The notes: generated by a model from the sequence alone, not told the origin. Shown: positions 24,056 to 32,528, numbered from the stretch's first letter. The stretch: 64,000 nt of DNA from JAGOUA01 sp964645655 (GCA_964645655.1 CAZXZS010000001.1:186001-250000), one strand, 5' to 3'. Program-made: numbers and translations.

Positions 24056-25297
24056 ATGAGAGACCCATACCATCCGCTCCTTCTCCAGCTCGCGCGGGAA
24101 AGCGGGGAGCCCATTCCTTCCGCCCTGCAGCGGCGCAGCGCGTACTTCACGCACGCCATCGGTTTCAATTTGGACAACGTGGCGGGTCCTACGGCGGCCG
24201 GCAGCCGCAAGGGCCCAACCCTGGGCCGCTTCTTCGACGGCATGAAGCCTTCCCCGGAGGGGATTTACCGCTTCGAGATCGGGACCCGCGTCCCCTACTT
24301 CCTGCCACGCCTCGAGGGCGACGCCGAATACGTGCTCATGGTCGATGGCCGCAGCTTCGTCGTGTGCCTTCGCCTGAACTACTGCTACGGCGTCCCCAAG
24401 GGCTCCCCGTACGTGGCCCAGCAGTACCTCCTCGCCCACTCCGTGGCGCTGCCGCAACTCTCGGCGGAGGCGTTCGAGTCTGTGCACACGATCCCTTTCG
24501 GGACCTACGTCTCCTCCGTGTTCGAGGGGAAGGGGAAGGATGCCGAGGACGCGCTTGAGGGCGGCTTCATCGCGTGGTCCTCCCAGCTGTCGGCGGCGGT
24601 CGGCCGCATCGTAGGCGCGATCCGCACCGCCGACAGGGACATCGGCGTGAGCCTCCCGGTCGACACCTCATTCGTCGCGCTCCCGCATTATTGGGTCACG
24701 CCCCTGGAAGCTGAAGGGGAGCCGCATCCTGATGCCCATCCGCTCGTGTTCGCGGCGACCATCCTCACGGCGACGCACAAGGCGATCGACAACCTCGCTG
24801 GCGAAGGGGCGTCGGCGTTGAGGGCGCGCCTGTCCAGCGGGGCTTCGGGCCCCGTACACGCGGAGTCCCTGGCCCTCGCCCGGGCCTTCCTGCACCACGG
24901 CATGACGGAGCAGTCCATCCTCTCGATGGCGGTCGCGGCGGAGGCGTTCCTCTCGGAGAGGTACCTGTCGTTCCTCGCCGCGCGCGGGGCGAGCAAGACG
25001 AAGATCGGCCAGGCGAAGAAGGACATCACGTTCTCGCAGCTGCTCAACCTCCACACGTTCGCGATGCTGGACCCGGCCCGGTGGCCTGACTTCAGCGAGG
25101 TCGTCGGGCGCGTGGACACGCTGCGTGACTGGCGCAACCAGGTGGCGCACGAGGGGCGCCTGAAGCGCAAGCTGTCCCTAAAGGAAGTCGAGGGCGCCTT
25201 CGAGGCGGTCGAGCGGCTCATCGGGTACTTCGACGTGCCTAGGCGCGAACCCGGCGCACCGGCGCCCGAGCCGCCTACGCCGCCATCAGCCGGATGA
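24056..25297 (+). CDS. HEPN-like domain protein, cargo of the element
   Basis: A 413-residue protein. The C-terminal third is helical and contains RNQVAHEG, an R-x4-H motif (Arg360, His365) of the kind used by HEPN RNases, preceded by a helix with AAEAFLSERYLSFLAARG. The first 240 residues are mixed alpha/beta and unrecognised. The layout recalls ApeA-type and other HEPN proteins involved in abortive infection. The start has AGAAGGGAA upstream and lies 10 bp after the integrase stop. It overlaps the convergent 25275 gene by 23 bp. The HEPN call is by motif only. Confidence 0.7.
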   Translation: MRDPYHPLLLQLARESGEPIPSALQRRSAYFTHAIGFNLDNVAGPTAAGSRKGPTLGRFFDGMKPSPEGIYRFEIGTRVPYFLPRLEGDAEYVLMVDGRSFVVCLRLNYCYGVPKGSPYVAQQYLLAHSVALPQLSAEAFESVHTIPFGTYVSSVFEGKGKDAEDALEGGFIAWSSQLSAAVGRIVGAIRTADRDIGVSLPVDTSFVALPHYWVTPLEAEGEPHPDAHPLVFAATILTATHKAIDNLAGEGASALRARLSSGASGPVHAESLALARAFLHHGMTEQSILSMAVAAEAFLSERYLSFLAARGASKTKIGQAKKDITFSQLLNLHTFAMLDPARWPDFSEVVGRVDTLRDWRNQVAHEGRLKRKLSLKEVEGAFEAVERLIGYFDVPRREPGAPAPEPPTPPSAG

Positions 25298-25949
25298 CGC
25301 GGCCCGTGGAGGAGACGAACGGCCTCCGTTCCCCGGCGACGGCGGCGAACCAGAAGCGGAAGGCGAACGTGCAGGCCGGCACCGGCCCGATGCGGAACGC
25401 CCACGGCGCGGGGACCGGGCCGAGGACGGAGTGGTGGAACGGCTGGATCGGCCGGGCGCCCTCCCAGGTGGCGGGGAGCTGTTCGGGCCAACCGAAGCCC
25501 GGGCTGCAGGCCCATATGTCCATGAGGAGGTGGTCCGTCGGGGCGTATCGCTCGTCAGGGTTCGCCGAGATGATCGCTATCCCGCCCTCATACCTGGCCT
25601 GCTGCCTCACGGACGACGCCCCGGGTACGCCCCCGACGGTCGCAAGATGAACGGCCAGCCCGTCCAGCCGCCCATCCTGCAGGAGGGGGCAGGGGAGGAG
25701 CGTGTGCGGCTTCGCCTTGCGCCCCTGGAGGTGGACCATTAGGTTGTCGTGAATGGTGAGGTGGTCTTGGTCCCGCACGTCGTGGAACGCGGCGCCATCC
25801 CACCGCGCGGATCCGGCTTCCAGTGGCACCACCAGCGAATTGATGGCCGCCTTGATCTCGACCACCGACGCGCGCGTCGAGCCGATCGAGCCGCCCGGCG
25901 GAAGGACAATGATCGCCCCGGGCAGGCCGGGATTCGGGTTTCCAGTCAT
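25275..25949 (-). CDS. Hypothetical protein in the element (224 aa)
   Basis: I do not recognise the family. The protein begins with a Gly/Pro-rich stretch (PGAIIVLPPGGSIGS), contains DGAAFHDVRDQDHLTIHDNLMVHLQG, and ends with aromatic-rich segments (PACTFAFRFWFAAV). There is no signal peptide. ATG 25949 lies 6 nt after an extended -10 (TGG TAGCGT on the minus strand), so it may be leaderless. It converges on the HEPN-like gene with overlapping 3' ends, which could allow antisense regulation of one by the other. Confidence 0.65.
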   Translation of the reverse strand: MTGNPNPGLPGAIIVLPPGGSIGSTRASVVEIKAAINSLVVPLEAGSARWDGAAFHDVRDQDHLTIHDNLMVHLQGRKAKPHTLLPCPLLQDGRLDGLAVHLATVGGVPGASSVRQQARYEGGIAIISANPDERYAPTDHLLMDIWACSPGFGWPEQLPATWEGARPIQPFHHSVLGPVPAPWAFRIGPVPACTFAFRFWFAAVAGERRPFVSSTGRVIRLMAA

Positions 25950-26105
25950 GCGCGGACGCTACCACTTCCAGACATGCATCGGCAACGCCACGCCCGGCAT
26001 ATGTAGGAGTTCGGTGGCGCCGTGGCGCCGCAACGGGCTGCACGAACCGTAGCATCCGTGGGCATCCATGGGCACTGTGAAGTGCGTCACGCCCTTCACA
26101 CAACC

Positions 26106-26131
26106 AAAACGCCGCTCTGTTGAGCGACGTT
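26106..26131 (-). terminator. Terminator of tRNA-Asp supplied by the element
   Basis: AACG-C-CGCTC pairs with GAGCG-A-CGTT (TGTT loop) with one C-A mismatch; on the minus strand it is followed by TTTT. It lies just beyond the tRNA 3' end, inside the element. Confidence 0.7.
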
Positions 26132-26135
26132 CTCG

Positions 26136-26158
26136 TGGCGGGTCAGAAGGGATTCGAA
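26136..26158. repeat. Right att copy within tRNA-Asp
   Basis: The 3' 23 bases of tRNA-Asp, matching 22649-22671 exactly. Confidence 0.88.
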
Positions 26159-26213
26159 CCCTCGGTCTTCTCCGTGACAGGGAGACGTGTTAACCGGGCT
26201 ACACCACTGACCC
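26136..26213 (-). tRNA. tRNA-Asp (GTC), CCA encoded
   Basis: The minus strand folds as a full cloverleaf: acceptor GGGTCAG/CTGACCC, anticodon stem TCTCC/GGAGA with loop CTGTCAC (anticodon GTC), T-loop TTCGAAT, discriminator G and encoded CCA. Integration regenerated an intact gene. Confidence 0.97.
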
Positions 26214-26239
26214 AAAACGTTGGTTGTACGGGCGGGAGG

Positions 26240-26268
26240 ATCCTAGCAAACGGCGAAATCTTTGGCAA
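26240..26268 (-). promoter_or_regulatory. tRNA-Asp promoter
   Basis: On the minus strand TTGCCA (26268-26263), 17 bp, TAGGAT (26245-26240). Confidence 0.75.
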
Positions 26269-26318
26269 GCGGGCGGATCGGCTCGCCAGGCAAGGGGGTC
26301 CGTGCTATAACCGGAGGC

Positions 26319-26972
26319 ATGTCATGGCTTGTCGTCGTCGAACACTGGATGGTGGGTTTGGCGGCCCATGTGCCGCTGCCGGCCTTTCTTGCGATTGGAG
26401 AGGTGGTCGAGGAGGTGATCTCGCCGATCCCGTCCCAGGCGGTGCTGATCACGGCCGGGACCATCGCCCAGGCCCAGAGGCTGCCCCTGGTTGGGCTGAT
26501 CCTGCTCGCGGTCCTGGCGGCGGTCGTGAAGACCGCGGCGACCACCCTCTATTTTTTGCTCGCCGGGGTCGTCGAGGACAAGCTGATCTTCCGCTTTGGA
26601 AAGTACCTGGGCATTACCCAGGGCGGCGTCGAGGCCATCAGCCGGCGCCTCAACCGCAGCCGGGCCAAGGAATTCGTTTCGCTGTTCGCCATCCGCTGCC
26701 TGCCCATCCTGCCGAGCGTCCCCGTGTCCGTGATGTGCGGCATCTTGAAGGTCAATCGGCGCGTGTTCATCCTTGCGACCTTGGCGGGGAACCTCATCCG
26801 CGGGCTGATGGTCCTGTTGACGGGGTACCTTGGGTTCGATGTCCTGGAATCCTTTGCCCAGGGGGCATTGAGCGGCCGGACGTTTCTCATTCTCGGCATC
26901 CTCGCCCTCCTGGTGGGATTTTTCGGCTGGGGGTACTGGAAGCGCTATAAGCAGCCGCCGGAATTGGCGTAA
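26319..26972 (+). CDS. DedA-family (SNARE-associated) membrane protein
   Basis: A 217-residue membrane protein with the VTT/DedA pattern: an entry segment with EVVEEVISPIPSQ, several helices, and FAIRCLPILPSVPVSVMCGILKVNRRVFILATLAGNLIRG, which matches the conserved R-x-P-x(3)-G...G region. DedA proteins move phospholipids or undecaprenyl carriers across the membrane. A TATAAC box with TGC before it (26303-26311) lies 7 nt upstream; GGAGG is too close to act as a normal Shine-Dalgarno. Confidence 0.85.
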   Translation: MSWLVVVEHWMVGLAAHVPLPAFLAIGEVVEEVISPIPSQAVLITAGTIAQAQRLPLVGLILLAVLAAVVKTAATTLYFLLAGVVEDKLIFRFGKYLGITQGGVEAISRRLNRSRAKEFVSLFAIRCLPILPSVPVSVMCGILKVNRRVFILATLAGNLIRGLMVLLTGYLGFDVLESFAQGALSGRTFLILGILALLVGFFGWGYWKRYKQPPELA

Positions 26973-26988
26973 AGGGGCCGTCCAGGGC

Positions 26989-27017
26989 TTGACAAAAGGC
27001 GAAAATTGTAACAGAAT
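26989..27017 (+). promoter_or_regulatory. Promoter of the MopE-like gene
   Basis: TTGACA (26989-26994), 17 bp, CAGAAT (27012-27017). Confidence 0.6.
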
Positions 27018-27026
27018 CAGGTAATT

Positions 27027-27103
27027 CGTCCCGACCGATGGGGACGAGCGTTCCGTATCCGAAAAAACGGCCAATTTTGGCCAAAAATGAGGCGTTCGCC
27101 TCA
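27027..27103 (+). promoter_or_regulatory. Structured 5' leader with three hairpins
   Basis: CGTCCC/GGGACG (27027-27046), GGCCA/TGGCC (27069-27082) and TGAGGCG/CGCCTCA (27088-27103). The last abuts the AGGGAG Shine-Dalgarno (27103-27108), so it could influence ribosome access. Confidence 0.45.
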
Positions 27104-27116
27104 GGGAGTCCGTGTC

Positions 27117-28148
27117 ATGCGTCTTCCGTCCCTGGGCCTTGCGGCCCTGTGCCTCACCTTCGCGGCCTGCCTCTTCGAGCAGAACCAGGTCGGCCCGCCG
27201 CCGCTCCGTGACCCGGGGCGGCCCGCGGTCGGCTCGCGGTGCGGGCCCGAAACCGAGCCGATCGTCCCCAACGCGGGGTGCCGGTTCTGCCGGGAGTCCT
27301 TCCTGGCCTGTGTCGCCGGCATCTGGGATTGCGTCGATCCGGTCGGCGGGGCCGCCTGCACTCCGCTGCCGCCGACCGACGCGGCCTCGGAGGCGGGGGT
27401 CGATGCCGTCGTGCCCGATGCGCCGGCCGATGCCGCCTCTGAGCCCACCCCCGACGCGCCGGCCGACCGCGTCGCCGACGCCGTCCCCGCCGTGGACGCC
27501 GCGCCCGTGGCCGACCGTCCGGGGGACGCGGCGACGCCGGACGTGAGCGTCTCGCCCTATGCCTGCCCTACGGACACACATCCGGAGGGCTCGCCCTGCC
27601 GCAACTACGCCGGCGTCTGTGGCCGCGACGGGACCTGGCGCTGCGACGCCGTCACGGGCCAACGGCGCTGCGTGTCGCTGCCCGCGGGCCAGCCGACGCC
27701 CGAAGTCTGCGACGGCCTCGACAACGACTGCAACGGGCTCATCGACGATGCCATCACGCCCGCCGCCTGCTACAGCGGCCCGCCCAGCACGAGCGTGCGG
27801 GGCACCTGTCGCCTCGGGGTCCGCCGCTGCCTGGCGGGTCGCCTCAGCGACTGCGAGGGGGAGGTCCTGCCGCGCGGGTTCGAGACCTGCGGCGACGGCC
27901 TCGACAACGACTGCGATGGGCAGGTCGACCAGGGGTGTTGCGGGACCCTGGGCTTCGCGCCTGACTCGTGCGGTTCCGGCAACGGCGTCTGTCGTCGGAT
28001 CGGGACGCTGACCTGCGTCAACCGGCAGATCCGGTGCTCCGCCGTCCCGGTCTCGCCTACCAGCCCGGAGATCTGCGCCAACGGCGCCGACGACAACTGC
28101 AACGGGATCACCGACGAAGACACCTGCGTCGTCGTGCCCCCGCCCTGA
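27117..28148 (+). CDS. Cys-rich lipoprotein with MopE-type metal-binding motifs
   Basis: A 343-residue lipoprotein: lipobox LTFAAC, an Asp/Ala/Pro-rich disordered region (about 80-140), then repeated modules with EVCDGLDNDCNGLIDD, TCGDGLDNDCDGQVDQ and EICANGADDNCNGITDED. These D/N-rich motifs are the putative metal-binding (MopE/PF11617-like) repeats common in myxobacterial surface proteins; calcium binding is likely. There are many Cys pairs. The start ATG 27117 has AGGGAG upstream. Such a protein is unusual beside otherwise CPR-like genes and may have been acquired. Confidence 0.85.
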   Translation: MRLPSLGLAALCLTFAACLFEQNQVGPPPLRDPGRPAVGSRCGPETEPIVPNAGCRFCRESFLACVAGIWDCVDPVGGAACTPLPPTDAASEAGVDAVVPDAPADAASEPTPDAPADRVADAVPAVDAAPVADRPGDAATPDVSVSPYACPTDTHPEGSPCRNYAGVCGRDGTWRCDAVTGQRRCVSLPAGQPTPEVCDGLDNDCNGLIDDAITPAACYSGPPSTSVRGTCRLGVRRCLAGRLSDCEGEVLPRGFETCGDGLDNDCDGQVDQGCCGTLGFAPDSCGSGNGVCRRIGTLTCVNRQIRCSAVPVSPTSPEICANGADDNCNGITDEDTCVVVPPP

Positions 28149-28156
28149 CCGCCTTC

Positions 28157-28199
28157 ACGGCCGTTCCGCTTCATGCGGGACCGCCGTTCTTCTTTTTTT
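28157..28199 (+). terminator. Intrinsic terminator
   Basis: Outer stem ACGGC/GCCGT and inner stem CCGC/GCGG, followed by TTCTTCTTTTTTT. Confidence 0.75.
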
Positions 28200-28221
28200 G
28201 CGTGCATGATACGCTATCGCC

Positions 28222-29622
28222 ATGTTGCGGCGTCCGGCCGTCCTGTTTCTGCTCCTTCTGGGTGCGCTCATCGGCGTGGGTTTGGCGTTGGGGATGCTGC
28301 CTTTGCTGAGCTTGGTTCTTGGGGGGTTCCTGCTTGTGGCGGTGTGTTGGCGGTTGCCCTTGGTCGTGGGGACGGCGGCGCTCGCGTGCGCGCCCCTGAT
28401 CGGTTGGCTGTTCTCGTTCCGCCTCGATCCGGGCGGGTTTGCCGAGCGGGCGTTCGGCGGATCGATCGACGTGCCGCTCGCGGACCTGGCGGCTTTCGTG
28501 GGGATGGTGTCGGTGGGGACGTGGGTCGTCCGCCATCAGGCCTGGAAGGACGTCTGGCGGCGCTTGCCGTTCGCACGAAGCTATCTCGCCCTCGTGGCGG
28601 CGCATCTCGCGAGCGCCCTGTCGAGCGCGCGGCCAGATCCGGTGGGGGTCTTGAAATTCGCGCTCCGGCCCGTCGCGTTTTCTTACCTCGCCTTCGTCGC
28701 GATGCCGGTGCTGCTGTTGCGGCGGTGGCAGGATGTCCGTCGCTCGTATGGGCTCTTCGTCTTTGTCGCGGGGCTGTTTGCCCTCCAGGGGCTCTTCTCG
28801 TTGTTCGTGGATGCCGGATTTTCGATCCTTTCGCTGCAGCGGGCGCGGCCGTTGCCGGTCTTCGGCGCCTATCCGATCGGGATGAACCATAACGTGCTGG
28901 CGGAATGGCTGGTCGTCGCCGCACCGTTCGCATTAGCCTTGGGCTCTTGGACGCATCAGGCACGCGTGCGGCGCTGGTGCTGGGCCGTGGCAGGGCTCTG
29001 TCTGGCGGTCGCCTTGCTGACGTTTGCGCGGTCGGCCTGGATCGTCGTCTGTTTGCAGGTCCTGGTGGCGAGCGCGACCGTCTGGCGTTCGCGTTTGGCG
29101 AAGGCTTGGGCGTGGTTCGCGCGGCTTGGTTGGGCGCTCCTGCTGCCGCTTGCGGGATATATGGCCTGGTTCTCCTTGCGGGCCGAGGTCGCGACCTCGA
29201 CCGATGCGCGCGCGATGCTCACGGGAATCGCCTGGCGGGCCTTTTTGGACCATCCGCTGGTCGGCATCGGGGCCGGGACGTTCACGGGCCAGGTCTGGGA
29301 GACGTGGGGATACCGGTTGCTGTTCGGCGGGGCGATGGATGCGCACGGCGTGTTCCAGAAGGTCCTCGCGGAAACGGGCCTAGTCGGGACGGCTGCCTAT
29401 CTCCTGGTCTCGGCGACCGTCTTCAGCCTCGTCTGGCAAGCCGTCCGCCGGATCGGCTGGGGGCACCGGATCGGCCGAGGCCTCGCCTATGCGGCCCTGG
29501 GCGTCTTGGGGGCGTGGACGTACCAGCTGTTTAATACGACGTACTGGTCGGCGAAACTATGGTTGCCGATCGGCCTGTTCTTTGCCGCCGCGGCGTTGTG
29601 CCGCCGCTCCCGATATGTCTAG
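28222..29622 (+). CDS. O-antigen ligase/polymerase-like membrane protein (Wzy/WaaL type)
   Basis: A 466-residue protein with about 11-12 membrane helices and one long extracytoplasmic loop. The FARSAW segment and the later HPLVGIGAGTF...DAHGVFQKVLAETGLVG stretch are typical of the O-antigen ligase (PF04932) family. It probably polymerises or transfers surface glycans. An extended -10 (TGA TACGCT, 28207-28215) ends 6 nt before the ATG, so the mRNA is probably leaderless. Two glycosyltransferase genes follow with overlapping ends, forming a surface-glycan operon. Confidence 0.85.
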   Translation: MLRRPAVLFLLLLGALIGVGLALGMLPLLSLVLGGFLLVAVCWRLPLVVGTAALACAPLIGWLFSFRLDPGGFAERAFGGSIDVPLADLAAFVGMVSVGTWVVRHQAWKDVWRRLPFARSYLALVAAHLASALSSARPDPVGVLKFALRPVAFSYLAFVAMPVLLLRRWQDVRRSYGLFVFVAGLFALQGLFSLFVDAGFSILSLQRARPLPVFGAYPIGMNHNVLAEWLVVAAPFALALGSWTHQARVRRWCWAVAGLCLAVALLTFARSAWIVVCLQVLVASATVWRSRLAKAWAWFARLGWALLLPLAGYMAWFSLRAEVATSTDARAMLTGIAWRAFLDHPLVGIGAGTFTGQVWETWGYRLLFGGAMDAHGVFQKVLAETGLVGTAAYLLVSATVFSLVWQAVRRIGWGHRIGRGLAYAALGVLGAWTYQLFNTTYWSAKLWLPIGLFFAAAALCRRSRYV

Positions 29623-30694
29623 GCATGTCGTGTTGGCGTTGTGGGACTTGGGGCGTGGGGGAGCCGAGCGGATGGTCGTCGACCTGGCGCGCCGCCTCCC
29701 GAAACGGGGATTCATCCCGCGGATCGTCGCGCTCGGTGGCGGTGGCTCCCTGGAAGAGGAGATCCGCGCCCTTGGCATCGAGCTCGAGATCGGCCCGGAG
29801 ACCGCCGACCGTCGGGAGACGCGGGCATTCGCACAGCGGGTGCTGGCCTCGCTGCCGAGCGATACGATCGTCCATACCCATTTGGGGGCGGACCATTGGC
29901 TGGGGTGGCCGGCAAAGCGGCGCGGCTTCGCGTGGGTGTCGACGTGCCACAACGACGACCGTGACGACCCGTGGTGGAAGCGCCGCCTGCACGTCTGGAC
30001 GTGGAATCGCGCCCACGCCGTCGCCTGCGTCTCGGAGACGGTGAAGGGGTTCTGGATGGCGCACGGGTTGTCGCCTGAGCGTGTCCGAACGATCCCGAAC
30101 GGCATCGATCTTGCCCGTTTCACGCCCAAGACCCGCCTGACGTATGGCGATGTCCCCCTGCTCGTGACCGTCGGAAGGCTGGCGCCACAAAAACGGCAGG
30201 AGTGGCTGTTGCGGGCGTTGGCGCCGATCCACCTGCCGTGGCGGCTGGAATTGGTGGGCGATGGGCCTCTGCGTGGGTCGCTGGAGGCGCTCGCCGATAC
30301 GCTCGGCATCCGTGGGCGCGTCTCGTTCCGTGGGGCGGTGGCGGACGTGCGTCCGTTCCTGCAGCGTGCCGACCTATTCGCATTTCCGTCAGCATGGGAG
30401 GGGCAGGGGATCGCGGTCCTTGAGGCGGCCGCCTCGGGGGTGCCGCTGCTCTTGAGCGACCGGCCCGCCTTTCGCGAGTGGCTCGACGAGGATGCCGCGA
30501 CCTTCATTGCCGATGACCTGTCCGCCTGGACCGAGGCCCTTGAGCGTGCCCTCCATGCCCCGGAGGCGATGCGGCTCCAAGGCTGGAAGGCCTACGAAGC
30601 CGTCTGCCGCGTCGGGTCGTTGGAACGGATGATCGACGCGTACGTCTCCTGTTACGAATCTGCCGTCACCTATGCGCATTCTGCACGTCAATAA
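29615..30694 (+). CDS. Glycosyltransferase, GT4 family
   Basis: A 359-residue GT-B fold enzyme. It begins with LALWDLGRGGAERMVVDLARRL, the N-terminal glycine-rich loop of GT4 enzymes. The C-terminal half has VTVGRLAPQKRQEWLLRAL and the E-x7-E motif (SAWEGQGIAVLEAAASGVPLL) that binds the sugar nucleotide. The start overlaps the ligase stop by 8 nt. It transfers a sugar to a lipid-linked or surface glycan; the donor is unknown. Confidence 0.9.
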   Translation: MSRHVVLALWDLGRGGAERMVVDLARRLPKRGFIPRIVALGGGGSLEEEIRALGIELEIGPETADRRETRAFAQRVLASLPSDTIVHTHLGADHWLGWPAKRRGFAWVSTCHNDDRDDPWWKRRLHVWTWNRAHAVACVSETVKGFWMAHGLSPERVRTIPNGIDLARFTPKTRLTYGDVPLLVTVGRLAPQKRQEWLLRALAPIHLPWRLELVGDGPLRGSLEALADTLGIRGRVSFRGAVADVRPFLQRADLFAFPSAWEGQGIAVLEAAASGVPLLLSDRPAFREWLDEDAATFIADDLSAWTEALERALHAPEAMRLQGWKAYEAVCRVGSLERMIDAYVSCYESAVTYAHSARQ

Positions 30695-31919
30695 GTTCTT
30701 CGATCTCCATGGCGGGGCCGAAGTCTATCTCCACCAGCTGATGGACCGCCAACGCCAACAGGGCCACGAGGTCCACGTGTTCGCGACCAAGAAGCCAGGC
30801 ACGCGCCCGCATCCCGATGACGCCTGGTCGCCGACGTACCACGCCTATGACAAGTTCGACGGCGTCGGGGCAGAAATCGCGAAAGGATCCCTGCTTACGG
30901 ACGCGTCGAAGGCCCTTTCCTTCCTTTGGAACCGCGAGGCCCGTCGCCAGTTCGCCGCCATGGTCGAGGCGGTGCGGCCGGACGTCGTGCATCTGCATAA
31001 CCTGTACCATCACCTGTCGTCCTCGATCCTCGCCGAGATCCGTGCGCGGAAGCTCCCATGCGTCCAGACGTTGCATGACTACAAGCTCGCCTGCCCGAAC
31101 TACAAGATGTTCACCCAGGGCTCGCCCTGCGAGCGGTGCCAGACCGGCGACTACACGCAAGCCATCCGCAACCGGTGCTTCGGTGCCAAGTTCGCCCCGA
31201 ACGTGCTTGGCGCCCTCGAGATGCAGTTCACGAAAATGACGGCGGCCTACGAGCGCACGGTCCACACCTTCCTCTGCCCATCCAAATTCATGCAGGAAAA
31301 GATGGTCGCTTGGGGGGAACCGGCAGGAAAGCTGGCGTGCGTCCCGAATCCGACAGCCGTCCCGGCCGAGCCCGCGATCCGCGGTGGCGGGTATGTGCTC
31401 TATGCGGGACGCCTGTCGGAGGAGAAGGGGCTCGAGGTCTTCTTGCGCGGCGCCGCGCGCGCGCCGGACGTTCCCGTCTGGATCGTGGGGAAGGGGCCTC
31501 AGGAAATGGCCCTGAAACGGCTCGTCGCGGAGCTGGGCGCGTCCCACGTCCAGTTTTTGCCTTTCAAGTCTCCTCCAGAATTGGCTGAGATCCGTGCCAG
31601 GGCCGAAGCGGTCGTGTTGCCGACGCGCATGTACGAGAACGCTTCAGGCGTGCTCCTGGAAGGGCTTGCGGCAGGGTTGCCGTGCCTCGCCTCGAACATC
31701 GGCGGCAATCCTGAGCTCGTCGAAGACGGGCGGAGCGGCTGGCTTGTCGATCCGAACGATCCCGAAGCCTGGATGCGTGCCCTCATCGCCTTCAAACAGG
31801 CCTCGCCAACGCGGCGGGCGGAGATGGGGCGGCACGGGCGGGCCTTCATCCAACGCGAACGGACGTGGCCTGGTCACTTGGAAAGGGTTCATTCCGTTTA
31901 CGCCGAAGCGATGGAGTGA
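30672..31919 (+). CDS. Glycosyltransferase, GT4 family
   Basis: A 415-residue GT-B enzyme: N-terminal NKFFDLHGGAEVYLHQLMDRQ, a central Cys-containing insert (about 140-160: CPNYKMFTQGSPCERCQTGDY) seen in a subset of GT4 enzymes, then YAGRLSEEKGLEVFLRGAA and the E-x7-E region ENASGVLLEGLAAGLPCLASNIGG. It overlaps the preceding glycosyltransferase by 23 nt in another frame, so they are translationally coupled. The three genes from 28222 make one surface-glycan operon. Confidence 0.92.
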   Translation: MRILHVNKFFDLHGGAEVYLHQLMDRQRQQGHEVHVFATKKPGTRPHPDDAWSPTYHAYDKFDGVGAEIAKGSLLTDASKALSFLWNREARRQFAAMVEAVRPDVVHLHNLYHHLSSSILAEIRARKLPCVQTLHDYKLACPNYKMFTQGSPCERCQTGDYTQAIRNRCFGAKFAPNVLGALEMQFTKMTAAYERTVHTFLCPSKFMQEKMVAWGEPAGKLACVPNPTAVPAEPAIRGGGYVLYAGRLSEEKGLEVFLRGAARAPDVPVWIVGKGPQEMALKRLVAELGASHVQFLPFKSPPELAEIRARAEAVVLPTRMYENASGVLLEGLAAGLPCLASNIGGNPELVEDGRSGWLVDPNDPEAWMRALIAFKQASPTRRAEMGRHGRAFIQRERTWPGHLERVHSVYAEAME

Positions 31920-32025
31920 TGCGGATGGCATTCCCTTACGGAATCGCCTGAGCGCAGGCCCCCTGTTTCCATCCGGACGTTTTTCCATGCGTTTTTTGTG
32001 GTCGGTTGACCGTGCCGTTTCCATA

Positions 32026-32052
32026 TAAAAATTCCCCTGAAGCTCTCAGGGG
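32026..32052 (-). terminator. Terminator overlapping the stop of the 32046 gene
   Basis: CCCCTGA (32034-32040) pairs with TCAGGGG (32046-32052); on the minus strand it ends in AATTTTTA. The TGA stop is part of the stem. Confidence 0.88.
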
Positions 32053-32528
32053 TCGGGTTCCTCTTCGGCTCGTTCCGGGCGTTCCGTCTCGGGTGGTTGG
32101 ATTGCCTGGAGCCGTTCCCTGGCCTTTGCGAACGCGAGCGTCGGGAGCCTGAGCCCGCAGACCGTCGCCGTTGGGCCGTGGGGCGTGAACAGGACCCACC
32201 ATGCCGCCCCGCGGGTGACCAGGAGTTCGCACCGGGCGAGCGTCCGCGCGAATCCGGGAGGATGGGCCGCGCTGGGGAGGCGGTGTCCCTTGCGGCCGGC
32301 GAGAAAGTAGACGCCTTCCGGAAGTTCCTGCTGGAGCCGTTCGAGATCGGTCGCGTCGAGATCGCCGCGACCGACGCGCTCGCCATATGCGTTGTACCAG
32401 TCGGCCTTGTGCAAGCGATGGGGGCCGACCCGTTTTTGTTCGGGCGCGAGGCCGTAGGGGAGAGGGGGCTCCGGCGTGGCCGGGCGCTTGTACCAGCAGC
32501 CTGCCGGGATTTGCGGTTCAGATGGCAT
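32046..32528 (-). CDS. Hypothetical protein, WYNAYGE family member 1
   Basis: A 160-residue soluble protein with a perfect AAAGGAGG Shine-Dalgarno. It is a paralogue of the next gene upstream (32615): both share an N-terminal IPAGCW/LPAGLW, a central WYNAYGE-VG-GDL motif (about residues 44-58 here), an EGVYFLAG/EGCYLLIA segment and a T-x2-ELL-T-G--WW stretch near residue 100-112. I do not recognise the family; the aromatic-rich core suggests a compact beta domain, possibly ligand-binding. Confidence 0.7.
   Translation of the reverse strand: MPSEPQIPAGCWYKRPATPEPPLPYGLAPEQKRVGPHRLHKADWYNAYGERVGRGDLDATDLERLQQELPEGVYFLAGRKGHRLPSAAHPPGFARTLARCELLVTRGAAWWVLFTPHGPTATVCGLRLPTLAFAKARERLQAIQPPETERPERAEEEPDP

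Larger units (their letters stand above)
22649..26158. mobile_element. Integrative element inserted at the 3' end of tRNA-Asp
   Basis: A 23-bp exact direct repeat (22649-22671 and 26136-26158) corresponds to the last 23 bases of the tRNA-Asp gene, including CCA. The 3.5-kb interval contains a tyrosine recombinase next to the left repeat, a HEPN-like gene and a convergent unknown gene. No conjugation, replication or virion genes are seen, so it is a minimal or passively moved element. Confidence 0.85.

Noticed and set aside
25588..26103. Alternative 171-codon minus-strand frame overlapping the 25275 gene
   Set aside because: Arg/Pro/His-rich without motifs and overlaps a frame with a better start.
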